DNA of 29,070 nucleotides from Phoenicibacter sp963592435. GTDB taxonomy: Bacteria > Actinomycetota > Coriobacteriia > Coriobacteriales > Eggerthellaceae. The notes under the pieces are model-generated. The model searched no databases, had not been told where the DNA came from, and saw only the letters and a list, made by a program, of their open reading frames with translations. The stretch is taken from assembly GCA_963592435.1 (NCBI GenBank), contig CAVAWT010000019.1:1-29070 (forward strand), written 5' to 3'. This document shows, piece after piece, positions 16,530 through 24,531 of this stretch. The stretch's first letter is position 1; each line of letters opens with the position of its first letter. Position numbers and translations under genes: made by a program.

Positions 16530-17456
16530 ATGGCTTTTTTAGACTCAATTAAGAGAGGGCTCGAAAAAACAAGGGACAATTTTAACGAACAAGTTAACTT
16601 TTTGCTTGATCGTGGACCTGAGCTGACAGAAGAGTTTTGGGAAGATTTGCTTGAAGTGCTTGTTTTGGCAGACCTTGGTGGGGATGTTTCGCAAAACATC
16701 ATTGACGAGTTGAAATATGATGCTACTGCAAAAGGACTTCCTCATGCCTATGCAGTTTTGGACGAGCTCGACTTGCGAATTGCCAATCAATTTGAAAAGA
16801 GCGAAAAGGACATTTTTTCTGACGATAAGGCATGTGTTCTGTTTGTGGGTATAAACGGAACAGGCAAAACAACAACTGTTGGAAAACTTGCTAAAGAAGC
16901 AAAGGATGCTGGCAGAAAGGTCATTTTGGGCTCAGCAGACACTTTCAGGGCAGCGGCAATTGAACAACTTGAAGAGTGGGCGAATCGCGCACAAGTAAAA
17001 ATTGTCTCACGAGATCGAGGGGCAGATCCTGCGAGCGTGTGTTATGAAACTTTAGAAACTGCAGAAGCAGATGGTTGTGACCTTGTGCTGATCGACACTG
17101 CTGGTCGCCTTCACACGAGCGATGATTTGATGAGGGAACTTGAGAAAGTTGTGTCAGTCGTTCGCAAGCGTGCAACAATGAACGTCTACACAGTTCTTGT
17201 TATCGATGCAACAACTGGTCAAAACGGGCTTGTTCAAGCTGAGAAGTTCAACAAGGCACTCGATTTGGACGGAGTAATAATAACAAAACTTGATGGCACA
17301 GCGAAGGCTGGAATTGCTGTTCAGATTTCAAGTAAGCTTCATCTCCCGATTTTTAGGATTGGAGTCGGTGAAGGAATCGATGACTTAAAGCCATTTGATG
17401 CTCAAGAATTTGCAAAAGCGTTGATCGGCGATTTTGACGAAAGACATAAACAATAG
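16530..17456 (+). CDS. ftsY: Signal recognition particle receptor FtsY
   Basis: GTPase that docks SRP-ribosome complexes at the membrane translocon. The 308-residue form contains only the N and G domains, without the long acidic A domain of E. coli. The motifs are GINGTGKTTT (107-116), DTFRAAA (137-143), DTAGR (189-193), TKLDG (252-256) and GVGE (278-281). The amphipathic start MAFLDSIKRGLEKTRDNF is typical of the membrane-targeting helix. GGAGG lies 7 nt before the ATG. The neighbouring ffh encodes its partner GTPase, 27 nt downstream. Confidence 0.96.
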   Translation: MAFLDSIKRGLEKTRDNFNEQVNFLLDRGPELTEEFWEDLLEVLVLADLGGDVSQNIIDELKYDATAKGLPHAYAVLDELDLRIANQFEKSEKDIFSDDKACVLFVGINGTGKTTTVGKLAKEAKDAGRKVILGSADTFRAAAIEQLEEWANRAQVKIVSRDRGADPASVCYETLETAEADGCDLVLIDTAGRLHTSDDLMRELEKVVSVVRKRATMNVYTVLVIDATTGQNGLVQAEKFNKALDLDGVIITKLDGTAKAGIAVQISSKLHLPIFRIGVGEGIDDLKPFDAQEFAKALIGDFDERHKQ

Positions 17457-17483
17457 CCAAATCTATTTATATAGGGGTAAAAA

Positions 17484-18908
17484 ATGTTAGAAAACTTAAG
17501 CGATAAGCTAACTTCGGTTTTTGACAGTCTAAAAGGCAAAGGAAAGCTGACAGAAGAAGACATCGAGCTTGCTGTCAGGGAAATTCGCCTTGCTCTTCTT
17601 GAAGCAGACGTTAACTATAAAGTTGTAAAAAGTTTCACAAACAAGACTAAAGAGCTCTGCATGACGAGTGATGTGATGGACTCCCTCACTCCTGCACAAA
17701 ATGTTGTAAAGATTGTTCTTGATCAGTTGACAGAGCTCCTTGGAACTTCAACATCAAGAATTGAATTTTCGGCACGAATACCAAACGTCATCATGCTTGC
17801 AGGTCTTCAAGGCTCTGGCAAAACAACAGCAGCAGCAAAACTTGCATATAAATTAAAAGGCGAAGGCCACTCACCGCTTTTGGTTGCTTGCGACATCTAT
17901 CGACCTGCAGCTAAAGATCAACTGCAAACTCTTGGTGATGAGATCGGAGTTAAGGTCTTTCGTGAGGACATTGAAGATGCAGTGGCAATCGCAAAGCATG
18001 GTGTGCAAAGTGCCATTGACAATATGAATGATGTCGTCATCGTTGACACTGCTGGCAGACTTCATGTTGACGAAGAAATGATGAACGAGTCGATCGCCAT
18101 AAAAGAGGCAGTGAACCCTGAATATGTTTTGATGGTCGTCGACGCGATGACTGGCCAAGATGTCGTTGGAGTTGTTTCAGCGTTTGCAGATGCTCTCGAT
18201 TTCGACGGCGTCATTTTGACAAAGATGGATGGCGATGCCCGTGGTGGTGGCATTCTGTCGGTGAGAGAAGTCACTGGCAAACCGATCAAGTTCATATCTT
18301 CGGGGGAAAAGCCCGATTCGCTCGAAGAATTTCACCCAGACAGAATTGCAAAGAGAATTCTTGGGATGGGCGACGTTGTTTCTCTCGTTGAAGCTGCCGT
18401 CAAAGCGCAAGAAGACGAAGAAGCAGCACTTGAAGCTGAAAAAATTGCGCGTGGTAACATAACGCTCGATGACTTTAAGATGATCAATTCGCAAGTTCAA
18501 AAGATGGGCGGAATTGCAAAAATTGTGGGTCAGCTCCCTGGCGGAGACAAGTCACTTTCTCAAGGTCAAGTTGACGAACATGCTCTTGATAACATGGTTG
18601 TCATAATTGACTCAATGACTAAGCAGGAGCGTCAAAACCCTGATGTTCTAAACGCTTCAAGACGTCAAAGGATCGCAAGTGGTGCAGGGGTTAGCGTGAC
18701 CGAGGTCAACAACTTGATCAAGAAATTTAACGAAATGAGAAAATTGGTCAAGAAGATGGTCACTGGTCAAGACGAGAAAAAAGCGAAGAGGCCTCGCAAA
18801 GGTGGCAAAAAACAAAAAAAACGCTCAAAGCGCAGGGCAAATCCAAGCATGCCAGGCGGTCTCACAATGAAAGATATGATGGATCTTGCAAGCAAAATGA
18901 ATGTGTGA
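17484..18908 (+). CDS. ffh: Signal recognition particle protein Ffh (SRP54)
   Basis: SRP GTPase that binds signal sequences and 4.5S/6S RNA. The N domain includes RLALLEADVNYKVVK (35-49). The G domain carries GLQGSGKTT (107-115), DIYRPAAKDQL (137-147), DTAGR (188-192) and TKMDG (246-250). The methionine-rich M domain (about 325-474) holds a basic RNA-binding section and ends in a Lys/Arg-rich stretch before MPGGLTMKDMMDLASKMNV. Length (474) is slightly long because of the basic tail. AGGGG lies 6 nt before the ATG. The SRP RNA gene was not found in this window. Confidence 0.97.
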   Translation: MLENLSDKLTSVFDSLKGKGKLTEEDIELAVREIRLALLEADVNYKVVKSFTNKTKELCMTSDVMDSLTPAQNVVKIVLDQLTELLGTSTSRIEFSARIPNVIMLAGLQGSGKTTAAAKLAYKLKGEGHSPLLVACDIYRPAAKDQLQTLGDEIGVKVFREDIEDAVAIAKHGVQSAIDNMNDVVIVDTAGRLHVDEEMMNESIAIKEAVNPEYVLMVVDAMTGQDVVGVVSAFADALDFDGVILTKMDGDARGGGILSVREVTGKPIKFISSGEKPDSLEEFHPDRIAKRILGMGDVVSLVEAAVKAQEDEEAALEAEKIARGNITLDDFKMINSQVQKMGGIAKIVGQLPGGDKSLSQGQVDEHALDNMVVIIDSMTKQERQNPDVLNASRRQRIASGAGVSVTEVNNLIKKFNEMRKLVKKMVTGQDEKKAKRPRKGGKKQKKRSKRRANPSMPGGLTMKDMMDLASKMNV

Positions 18909-19019
18909 GAGGTGTAAATAAATTTTCTTCGCACATAAAGCTCATTTTCTAGTATCATATAAAAGTTGCAAACATAAACGTTTTAAGTTTTTTAAAAATG
19001 TAAGGAGTAAGAAAAGACA

Positions 19020-19265
19020 ATGGTAAAAATTCGTCTAGCAAGACATGGCGCAAAGAAGCGCCCATATTACCGCATCATCGCGGCAGATTCACGTTGCCCA
19101 CGCGACGGTAAGTTCATTGAGGAACTTGGAAGATATAATCCATGCTCTGATCCAAAGTTCATCAAATTCGATGTTGAGAAAACAGAAAAATGGCTTTCTC
19201 AGGGAGCGCAGATGACAGATGTCGTTGCTAATCTTTGGAGCAAACGCGAAGGAGCAGGCGCCTAA
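19020..19265 (+). CDS. rpsP: 30S ribosomal protein S16 (bS16)
   Basis: Small-subunit protein needed for 30S assembly. The 81-residue product begins MVKIRLARHGAKKRPYYRII, diagnostic for bS16, and continues with ADSRCPRDGKFIEELGRYNP. AAGGAG (19002-19007) is about 12 nt upstream of the ATG, slightly far. A 111-bp AT-rich gap separates it from ffh, containing TATCAT (18953-18958) without a clear -35, so a separate promoter is possible but not proven. The stop codon is immediately followed by the khpA ATG. Confidence 0.97.
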   Translation: MVKIRLARHGAKKRPYYRIIAADSRCPRDGKFIEELGRYNPCSDPKFIKFDVEKTEKWLSQGAQMTDVVANLWSKREGAGA

Positions 19266-19520
19266 ATGACTGAGGTTTGCGAAAACGTCACAGGTCTTGT
19301 CGAATATCTCGTCAAAAGCATAGCTGATGACAAAGACGCTGTGAGAATCGATTCAGTCGAAGCAGAAAATGGCGACATCACTGTCAATATAAACGTAGAT
19401 GAGAGTGATGTAGGTCACATTATCGGTCGAGAAGGACACATAATCAAGTCGATTCGTCGCCTCGCTCGTGCTTGCGCTGTTAAAGCAGATGTCCACGTGG
19501 ATGTGGAGATTGTTGAATAA
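19266..19520 (+). CDS. khpA: KH-domain RNA-binding protein KhpA
   Basis: An 84-residue single KH-domain protein. The RNA-contacting GxxG loop is GREG in VGHIIGREGHIIKSIRRLARA (about residues 47-67). In Gram-positive bacteria KhpA (YlqC) pairs with KhpB/Jag and affects cell elongation and small-RNA function, and it lies between rpsP and rimM as here. Its ATG begins directly after the rpsP stop with no spacer, so it is probably translationally coupled to rpsP. A terminator-like hairpin starts 43 nt after its stop. Confidence 0.93.
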   Translation: MTEVCENVTGLVEYLVKSIADDKDAVRIDSVEAENGDITVNINVDESDVGHIIGREGHIIKSIRRLARACAVKADVHVDVEIVE

Positions 19521-19560
19521 ATGGTGTGACATTTGCACCATCACTTTTAAGAAGAAATTG

Positions 19561-19973
19561 ATGAATGCCTGTGCATTTGAATGTTCAGGCATTTCTTTTT
19601 ATCCCAAATCAGGCTTAGAAGTAAGCCTCGTTCCTCCTAAATTAGACTGTTTGAGAAAGCTCCATGTAGAGGACTTTTACGAGAAAAACAATCGATTTTT
19701 TATTAAATTTGAAGAGATAAAAGAGAAAACAGAGTTGCAGCAATTCGACTCTATGCACTTGCTCGTTTCTGAGAGTGTTGCAAAAACTCTTGAAAAACCT
19801 GTGCAAGACGAATTAATCGGTTGGAAAGTTAAGGACGCAACTTCTGATAAAGAGCTTATCGTTCAGGAGGTGATTGACATGCCAACTCAACAAATTGCAG
19901 TTTGCGAGGGTGAAGTGCAAGTTATTTTGCATGAAGATCTAATCGAAGGTTTGGACGAAGCTTCAAAAACAAT
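19561..19973 (+). CDS. rimM: Ribosome maturation factor RimM (3' end lost in assembly gap)
   Basis: RimM binds S19 in the 30S head and helps late small-subunit assembly. The visible 137 residues show an N-terminal beta-barrel part (ISFYPKSGLEVSLVPP and onward) and the start of the PRC barrel (DELIGWKVKDATSDKELIVQEVIDMPTQQIAVCEGEVQVILHEDLIE). Position between khpA and trmD supports the call. The N-terminus seems about 15-20 residues shorter than usual: no G-x-x-x-x-x-H-G-like start is seen, and the likely ATG at 19561 (or TTG at 19558) lies within a terminator-like hairpin. The frame is also open upstream to 19468, overlapping khpA, but that extra sequence is not RimM-like. The C-terminus is in the N run. 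Confidence 0.78.
19563..19600 (+). terminator. Terminator-like hairpin overlapping the rimM start
   Basis: AATGCCTG (19564-19571) pairs perfectly with CAGGCATT (19586-19593) around a 14-nt loop and is followed by TCTTTTT. This is a good intrinsic-terminator shape, but it lies inside the apparent first codons of rimM. Confidence 0.55.
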
Positions 19974-20271
19974 NNNNNNNNNNNNNNNNNNNNNNNNNNN
20001 NNNNNNNNNNNNNNNNNNNNNNNNNNNNNNNNNNNNNNNNNNNNNNNNNNNNNNNNNNNNNNNNNNNNNNNNNNNNNNNNNNNNNNNNNNNNNNNNNNNN
20101 NNNNNNNNNNNNNNNNNNNNNNNNNNNNNNNNNNNNNNNNNNNNNNNNNNNNNNNNNNNNNNNNNNNNNNNNNNNNNNNNNNNNNNNNNNNNNNNNNNNN
20201 NNNNNNNNNNNNNNNNNNNNNNNNNNNNNNNNNNNNNNNNNNNNNNNNNNNNNNNNNNNNNNNNNNNNNNN
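19974..20271. other. Assembly gap (298 N)
   Basis: Unknown bases between rimM and trmD. From usual protein lengths roughly 20-30 residues of RimM and 85-90 of TrmD are missing, about 320-360 bp, near the N count. The apparent single reading frame across the Ns is an artefact. Confidence 0.98.
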
Positions 20272-20766
20272 GTCATAGCGGCTCCGCAAGGCAGAGTTTT
20301 TGATGACAAAATCGCGCTTGAACTTTCCAAAGAGGAGCATTTGCTTTTCATTTGTGGACACTATGAAGGTTTGGACGAGAGAGTCTATTCTCTAGCAGAT
20401 GATGTTTTGTCGATCGGAGATTATGTTTTGACTTCTGGTGAGCTCGGATGCCAGGTCATAATCGATGCAGTCGTTAGGAAAATCCCCGGTGTTTTAGGTG
20501 CGGAAAGTGGTGCTGTCAATGAGTCATTTTCGGACTATCTTTTAGAACACCCACAATACACTCGCCCTGAGAACTTTAAGGGGATGAAAGTGCCAGATGT
20601 CTTGTTGGGCGGAAATCACAGAGAAATTGAAGCATTCAACAGATCGGAATCGATAAAAAGAACTTGGAAGCTTCGACCAGATTTAATTGAGGTTGCTCTC
20701 AGAAAAAATGCGCTAAATGTTGCAGATTTAAAAACTTTAGAAAAGGTTAAACTTGACGCGTGCTAG
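20272..20766 (+). CDS. trmD: tRNA (guanine-37-N1)-methyltransferase TrmD (5' end lost in assembly gap)
   Basis: TrmD methylates G37 next to the anticodon with S-adenosylmethionine, preventing +1 frameshifts. The visible 165 residues cover the trefoil-knot cofactor site and the C-terminal domain: APQGRVFDDKIALELS, CGHYEGLDERV, SIGDYVLTSGEL, IPGVLGAESGAVNESF, HPQYTRPENFKGMKVPDVLLGGNH and IKRTWKLRPDLIE. The catalytic acid of E. coli TrmD (Asp169) aligns with Glu in VNESF; an acidic residue is kept, and I believe other homologues also show it. The first about 85-90 residues fall in the N run. lepB follows 70 nt later; no rplS gene follows, unlike the Firmicutes order. Confidence 0.92.
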   Translation, partial: VIAAPQGRVFDDKIALELSKEEHLLFICGHYEGLDERVYSLADDVLSIGDYVLTSGELGCQVIIDAVVRKIPGVLGAESGAVNESFSDYLLEHPQYTRPENFKGMKVPDVLLGGNHREIEAFNRSESIKRTWKLRPDLIEVALRKNALNVADLKTLEKVKLDAC

Positions 20767-20783
20767 ACTTGAACACATTGAAG

Positions 20784-20789
20784 TATAAT
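20784..20789 (+). promoter_or_regulatory. Candidate -10 element of lepB
   Basis: A perfect TATAAT sits 48 bp before lepB in the short trmD-lepB gap. Neither TTGAAC (9 bp away) nor TTGACG (25 bp away) has acceptable spacing, so the -35 is unclear. Confidence 0.35.
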
Positions 20790-20836
20790 TTGTCACATGC
20801 GTTTTTTAAGTCAAAGAATTTATCAGGAGAAATTTT

Positions 20837-21418
20837 ATGTCTGAGGAAAGCCTTGAGAACAATAGCCTTGAAAAAAGCAAGGGCAGAGGTTTTCTTGCAA
20901 CACTTCTTTCTTTTGTATTGACGATATTAGCAATTTTTGCTCTTGCCTATTTTCTGAGAGTGTTCGTTGTCGAACCCTATTCGATCCCTTCTGGCTCGAT
21001 GGAACAAACAATAATGACTGGGGACAGTGTTTTGGGTGAGAAAGTCACATTTAGGTTCAGATCACCTGAAGTTGGCGATGTTGTAACATTCACAGATCCT
21101 CAGCAGGAAAGCAGGCTTTTGATCAAGCGAGTCGTTGCAACCGCAGGTCAAAGCGTTGATTTGCAAGACGGAAAGCTCGTTGTTGATGGAGTTGTGCAAG
21201 ACGCAGAATATACGCGCGGAAAACGTTCAGATCCGCTTGCCAATTCGATAGCAATTACGTCTTATCCTTATGTCGTTCCTGAAGGGTGCGTTTTTGTCAT
21301 GGGAGACAATCGAGAAAACTCGCAGGATTCGAGGTATTTTGGAGGAGTAAAAATAGAGACAATCCAAAGCAAAGCAATTTTTGTTTATTGGCCATTTGAT
21401 CACATTCATGGTCTTTAA
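20837..21418 (+). CDS. lepB: Signal peptidase I
   Basis: Membrane serine protease that removes signal peptides from proteins exported by Sec. The 193-residue protein has one N-terminal membrane helix (about 20-43), then the catalytic box IPSGSMEQT with nucleophile Ser54, the general base Lys97 in LLIKRVVA, and the conserved GDNRENSQDSR (156-166). Size and single membrane anchor match Gram-positive enzymes. AGGAG precedes the ATG. It links functionally to ffh and ftsY upstream, and glyQ follows 33 nt later. Confidence 0.95.
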   Translation: MSEESLENNSLEKSKGRGFLATLLSFVLTILAIFALAYFLRVFVVEPYSIPSGSMEQTIMTGDSVLGEKVTFRFRSPEVGDVVTFTDPQQESRLLIKRVVATAGQSVDLQDGKLVVDGVVQDAEYTRGKRSDPLANSIAITSYPYVVPEGCVFVMGDNRENSQDSRYFGGVKIETIQSKAIFVYWPFDHIHGL

Positions 21419-21451
21419 ACTAATAAAACATTTTAAGCGAAAGGAGAGGGT

Positions 21452-22357
21452 ATGCAGCATCAAAAAGCAAGGGAAGGTTCGCAGACTTTTCAAGAAGTTG
21501 TCATGAATCTTCAAAACTATTGGTCAAAGCAAGGTTGCGTCATTTTGCAACCCTACGACATGGAAGTTGGTGCTGGCACAAATGCGCCAGCGACGACTCT
21601 AAAAACTTTGGCTGGAGAGAAGTGGAAAACGGCGTATGTTCAGGGTTGCAGGCGTCCTGCTGATGGTCGTTATGGCGAAAATCCAAATCGTTTGCAGTTC
21701 TATTATCAATTCCAGGTGATTCTGCAACCGTCCCCTGACGATGTGCAAGATCTCTACCTCCATTCGCTGGAGGCGATTGGAATTGACATTCATAAACACG
21801 ATGTTCGTTTTGTTGAAGACGACTGGGAGAGTCCAACGCTCGGAGCTTGGGGTTTGGGCTGGGAAGTCTGGATCGATGGCATGGAGGTGACGCAGTTCAC
21901 CTATTTCCAGCAGGTCGGTGGTTATGAAACATTCCCTGTTCCAGCAGAGCTTGCGTATGGCATTGAGCGTTTAACAATGTTCGTGCAAGGTGTTGACAAC
22001 GTTTTCGACATTGAGTGGGCGCGTGACGCTGAAGGTCATGTCTACACATATGGTGACGTTTATCTTGAGAACGAAAAACAGTTCTCACAATATAACTTTG
22101 AAGAATCAGATCCGCAGTTTTTGCTATCAGAATTTGAGAAACGCGAGATTGAGGCAAACGAGCTCTTGAAGAAAGATTTGCCACTTCCAGCATATGACTC
22201 AGTTTTGAAGTGTTGCCACACGTTTAATTTGTTGGACGCTCGTGGGATGATTTCTGCGACAGAGCGCCAGTCCTACATCCTGCGCGTTCGTGAAATTGCT
22301 AAGGGGTGTTGTGAGTCTTATATGAAAGTTGTATGTGGCAAGGACGGAAAGGAGTAG
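21452..22357 (+). CDS. glyQ: Glycyl-tRNA synthetase alpha subunit
   Basis: Catalytic subunit of the bacterial heterotetrameric glycyl-tRNA synthetase (class II). The 301 residues include NYWSKQGCVILQPYDMEVGAGT, the RRPADGRYGENPNRLQFYYQFQV motif-2 region, EDDWESPTLGAWGLGWEVW and ELAYGIERLTMF, all hallmark segments. AAAGGAG precedes the ATG. Only 33 nt separate it from lepB, too short for a T-box riboswitch, so glycine-tRNA control of the type common in Firmicutes is not seen. glyS begins 5 nt after the stop. Confidence 0.97.
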   Translation: MQHQKAREGSQTFQEVVMNLQNYWSKQGCVILQPYDMEVGAGTNAPATTLKTLAGEKWKTAYVQGCRRPADGRYGENPNRLQFYYQFQVILQPSPDDVQDLYLHSLEAIGIDIHKHDVRFVEDDWESPTLGAWGLGWEVWIDGMEVTQFTYFQQVGGYETFPVPAELAYGIERLTMFVQGVDNVFDIEWARDAEGHVYTYGDVYLENEKQFSQYNFEESDPQFLLSEFEKREIEANELLKKDLPLPAYDSVLKCCHTFNLLDARGMISATERQSYILRVREIAKGCCESYMKVVCGKDGKE

Positions 22358-22362
22358 GGAAA

Positions 22363-24441
22363 ATGGCTAACACAAAAACATTTGCATTTGAAATTGGAAG
22401 TGAAGAAATCCCTGCTTTTGACTTGGCAGACGCGACAGAACAACTTAAAAAGATGGTTCCAGAATTGCTCGATGGAGCAGGAATTGTCCATGGCGAAATT
22501 GAAGTTTTCACTTCTCCTCGCAGACAAATTTTTGTCGCACACGACGTTGTTGAAGTGACAGAAGAAAAGCAAGAGAAGTTCAGAGGTCCAACAAAGAAAA
22601 TTGCATTAAACGAAGACGGGACTCCAACAAAAGCACTGGAAGGATTTGCCCGTTCAAAAGGTGTTTCCGTCGATGATTTGACAGTTGAAGGAGAGGGCGA
22701 CAAGGCGAGCTATTATGCAACTGTAACAACACCTTCAGTTAACGTGATCGATCTTTTAGATGACATTTGCCTCAAAACGATCAATGGAATAAAATGGCCA
22801 AAATCTTGCAACTGGGGCTCAACGCGGGAAGTTTATTCGCGTCCAGTGCGTTGGCTTTGCGCAATGTTTGGAAGCGATGTTGTTAAGTTTGCATATGCTA
22901 ACTTGGAGAGTGACAACAAAACAGTCGGTCATCGTTTCCTAGACCCTGGTCCTCACACAGTGAATAACGCAGATGAGCTCGTCGATGTCGTCAGAAAAGC
23001 TAAAGTTGTTCCAACTCAAGACGAGCGTAAGGCGATTATTCTTGAAGGTGTTAAGAAAATCGAAGAAAAGACAGGCTTCAATGCGACAATTCCAGAAAAA
23101 ACACTCGTTGAAGTCATAAATCTAAGTGAATACCCAACGCCTATGGTCGGTACTTTTGACGAAGAGTTCTTGAAGGTTCCTGAAGAGATCATTGTGGATG
23201 CAATGCTGATGCATCAGCGCTATTTCCCTCTTTATCAGCAAAATGGAAAGCTTGCAAACAAATTCATCATTGTTTCAAATGGTAATCCTGACAATGAAGA
23301 CATCATCGTTGAGGGAAACGAGCGAGTTGTTGCAGCTCGTCTTTATGATGCGAAGTTTTTCTATGAGGAAGACTTAAAACATCCACTTGACGAAAACGTT
23401 CCTCGCCTTGATGAGGTCATTTTCCAAGAAAAGTTGGGAACAATAAAAGCCAAGAACGATCGCAACGTTGGTTTGGCAGACTATGTGGCAGAAATCGCCA
23501 ACTTGAGTGATGAAGAGAAAAAAGATGCGTCGCGTGCAGCATATCTTGCAAAGGCGGACTTGCCAAGTCAAGCTGTTATTGAGTTTACGAGTGTGCAGGG
23601 CGTGATGGGTTCATATTACGCAGCTGCTCAGGGAGAAAACGAGCACGTTTCACTTGCAATTAAAGAACATTATTGCCCTAAGTTTGCTGGAGACAATGTG
23701 CCAAGCGAGACAGTTGGTAAAGTTATAGCTCTCGCTGACAAGCTTGACACAGTTTGCGGACTCATTGCAGTTGGTGAGCGACCAACAGGTTCAAAAGACC
23801 CATTTGGTGTGCGCCGAGCAGCTCTCGGATGTTGTTCGATCATGCAGTCGGGATTGAAAATTGACATTTTGCCTGCAATCGATAAAGCTCTCGAGTTGCT
23901 AAAAGCACAAGGAATCGACTTTGATGAAAAAGAAACAAAGGCAAGCATCGTAGATTTCTTCAGTGACAGAGCGTCTCAGCTTTCAAAAGCAGCTGGTTGC
24001 GAGCAAGAAACGATCGATGCAGTCATGGCATCGGGAGTCGAAGAGCCTCTTACAATCATTTCGCGCGCGTGTGATTTACAAAAGGCGAGAAGTGAGATGG
24101 CGGATGACTTTAACGATTTGAGCACCGCGTTTTCTCGCGCAATTTCCCTAAGTGACACTTCTGTTGGGATGGATGTCAATGAGAGTTTGTTCAATGACAA
24201 CGAAAAATCGTTGATGGATGCAATAAAACAAGCGAAGGAAGAGGCAACTTCAATAATTGACAAAGACTATGCGGGAGCCTTAAAGGCTTTAGCAAAACTT
24301 CGCGGTCCGATTGACAATTTCTTTGAGACAACGATGGTTATGGACAAAGATGATGCCATTCGAGCAAACAGGATCAAGATCCTTAACAATTTCATCGATT
24401 CTTTCTCAGGAATTGCCGATTTCGGGAAATTTTCGAAGTGA
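22363..24441 (+). CDS. glyS: Glycyl-tRNA synthetase beta subunit
   Basis: The tRNA-binding subunit of the tetrameric enzyme, 692 residues, normal length. It begins MANTKTFAFEIGSEEIPAFDL, matching the family N-terminus with the E-I-G-x-E-E-[IL]-P pattern, and contains KWPKSCNWGSTREVYSRPVRWL, MLMHQRYFPLY, ARLYDAKFFYEEDLK and FTSVQGVMGSYYA. The ATG at 22363 has AAGGAG 8 nt upstream and fits better than an in-frame start 30 nt earlier inside glyQ. It is co-transcribed with glyQ. Confidence 0.97.
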   Translation: MANTKTFAFEIGSEEIPAFDLADATEQLKKMVPELLDGAGIVHGEIEVFTSPRRQIFVAHDVVEVTEEKQEKFRGPTKKIALNEDGTPTKALEGFARSKGVSVDDLTVEGEGDKASYYATVTTPSVNVIDLLDDICLKTINGIKWPKSCNWGSTREVYSRPVRWLCAMFGSDVVKFAYANLESDNKTVGHRFLDPGPHTVNNADELVDVVRKAKVVPTQDERKAIILEGVKKIEEKTGFNATIPEKTLVEVINLSEYPTPMVGTFDEEFLKVPEEIIVDAMLMHQRYFPLYQQNGKLANKFIIVSNGNPDNEDIIVEGNERVVAARLYDAKFFYEEDLKHPLDENVPRLDEVIFQEKLGTIKAKNDRNVGLADYVAEIANLSDEEKKDASRAAYLAKADLPSQAVIEFTSVQGVMGSYYAAAQGENEHVSLAIKEHYCPKFAGDNVPSETVGKVIALADKLDTVCGLIAVGERPTGSKDPFGVRRAALGCCSIMQSGLKIDILPAIDKALELLKAQGIDFDEKETKASIVDFFSDRASQLSKAAGCEQETIDAVMASGVEEPLTIISRACDLQKARSEMADDFNDLSTAFSRAISLSDTSVGMDVNESLFNDNEKSLMDAIKQAKEEATSIIDKDYAGALKALAKLRGPIDNFFETTMVMDKDDAIRANRIKILNNFIDSFSGIADFGKFSK

Positions 24442-24461
24442 CACTTTGTGTAAATTGGAAA

Positions 24462-24485
24462 TAACAGTTATTATTAATAATGTTA
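24462..24485. promoter_or_regulatory. Imperfect AT-rich palindrome upstream of ppdK
   Basis: TAAC-ag-TTATTA and TAATAA-t-GTTA form arms matching at all 10 core positions, apart from a one-base difference in spacing, around a central T. It sits about 50 bp before the ppdK ATG in the 90-bp glyS-ppdK gap and looks like an operator, not a terminator, because no T tract follows. The regulator is unknown. Confidence 0.4.
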
Positions 24486-24531
24486 GTAGAGTATAGCTCT
24501 TTTTTCAAAAATGTTTTAAAGGAGGCTTCAC

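Noticed and set aside
20518..20530. Loss of the catalytic Asp in TrmD (Glu in VNESF)
   Set aside because: An acidic residue is retained, and I believe Glu occurs there in other homologues, so it is weak evidence for inactivity.
21419..21451. T-box riboswitch before glyQ
   Set aside because: The lepB-glyQ gap is only 33 nt and carries just the ribosome binding site.
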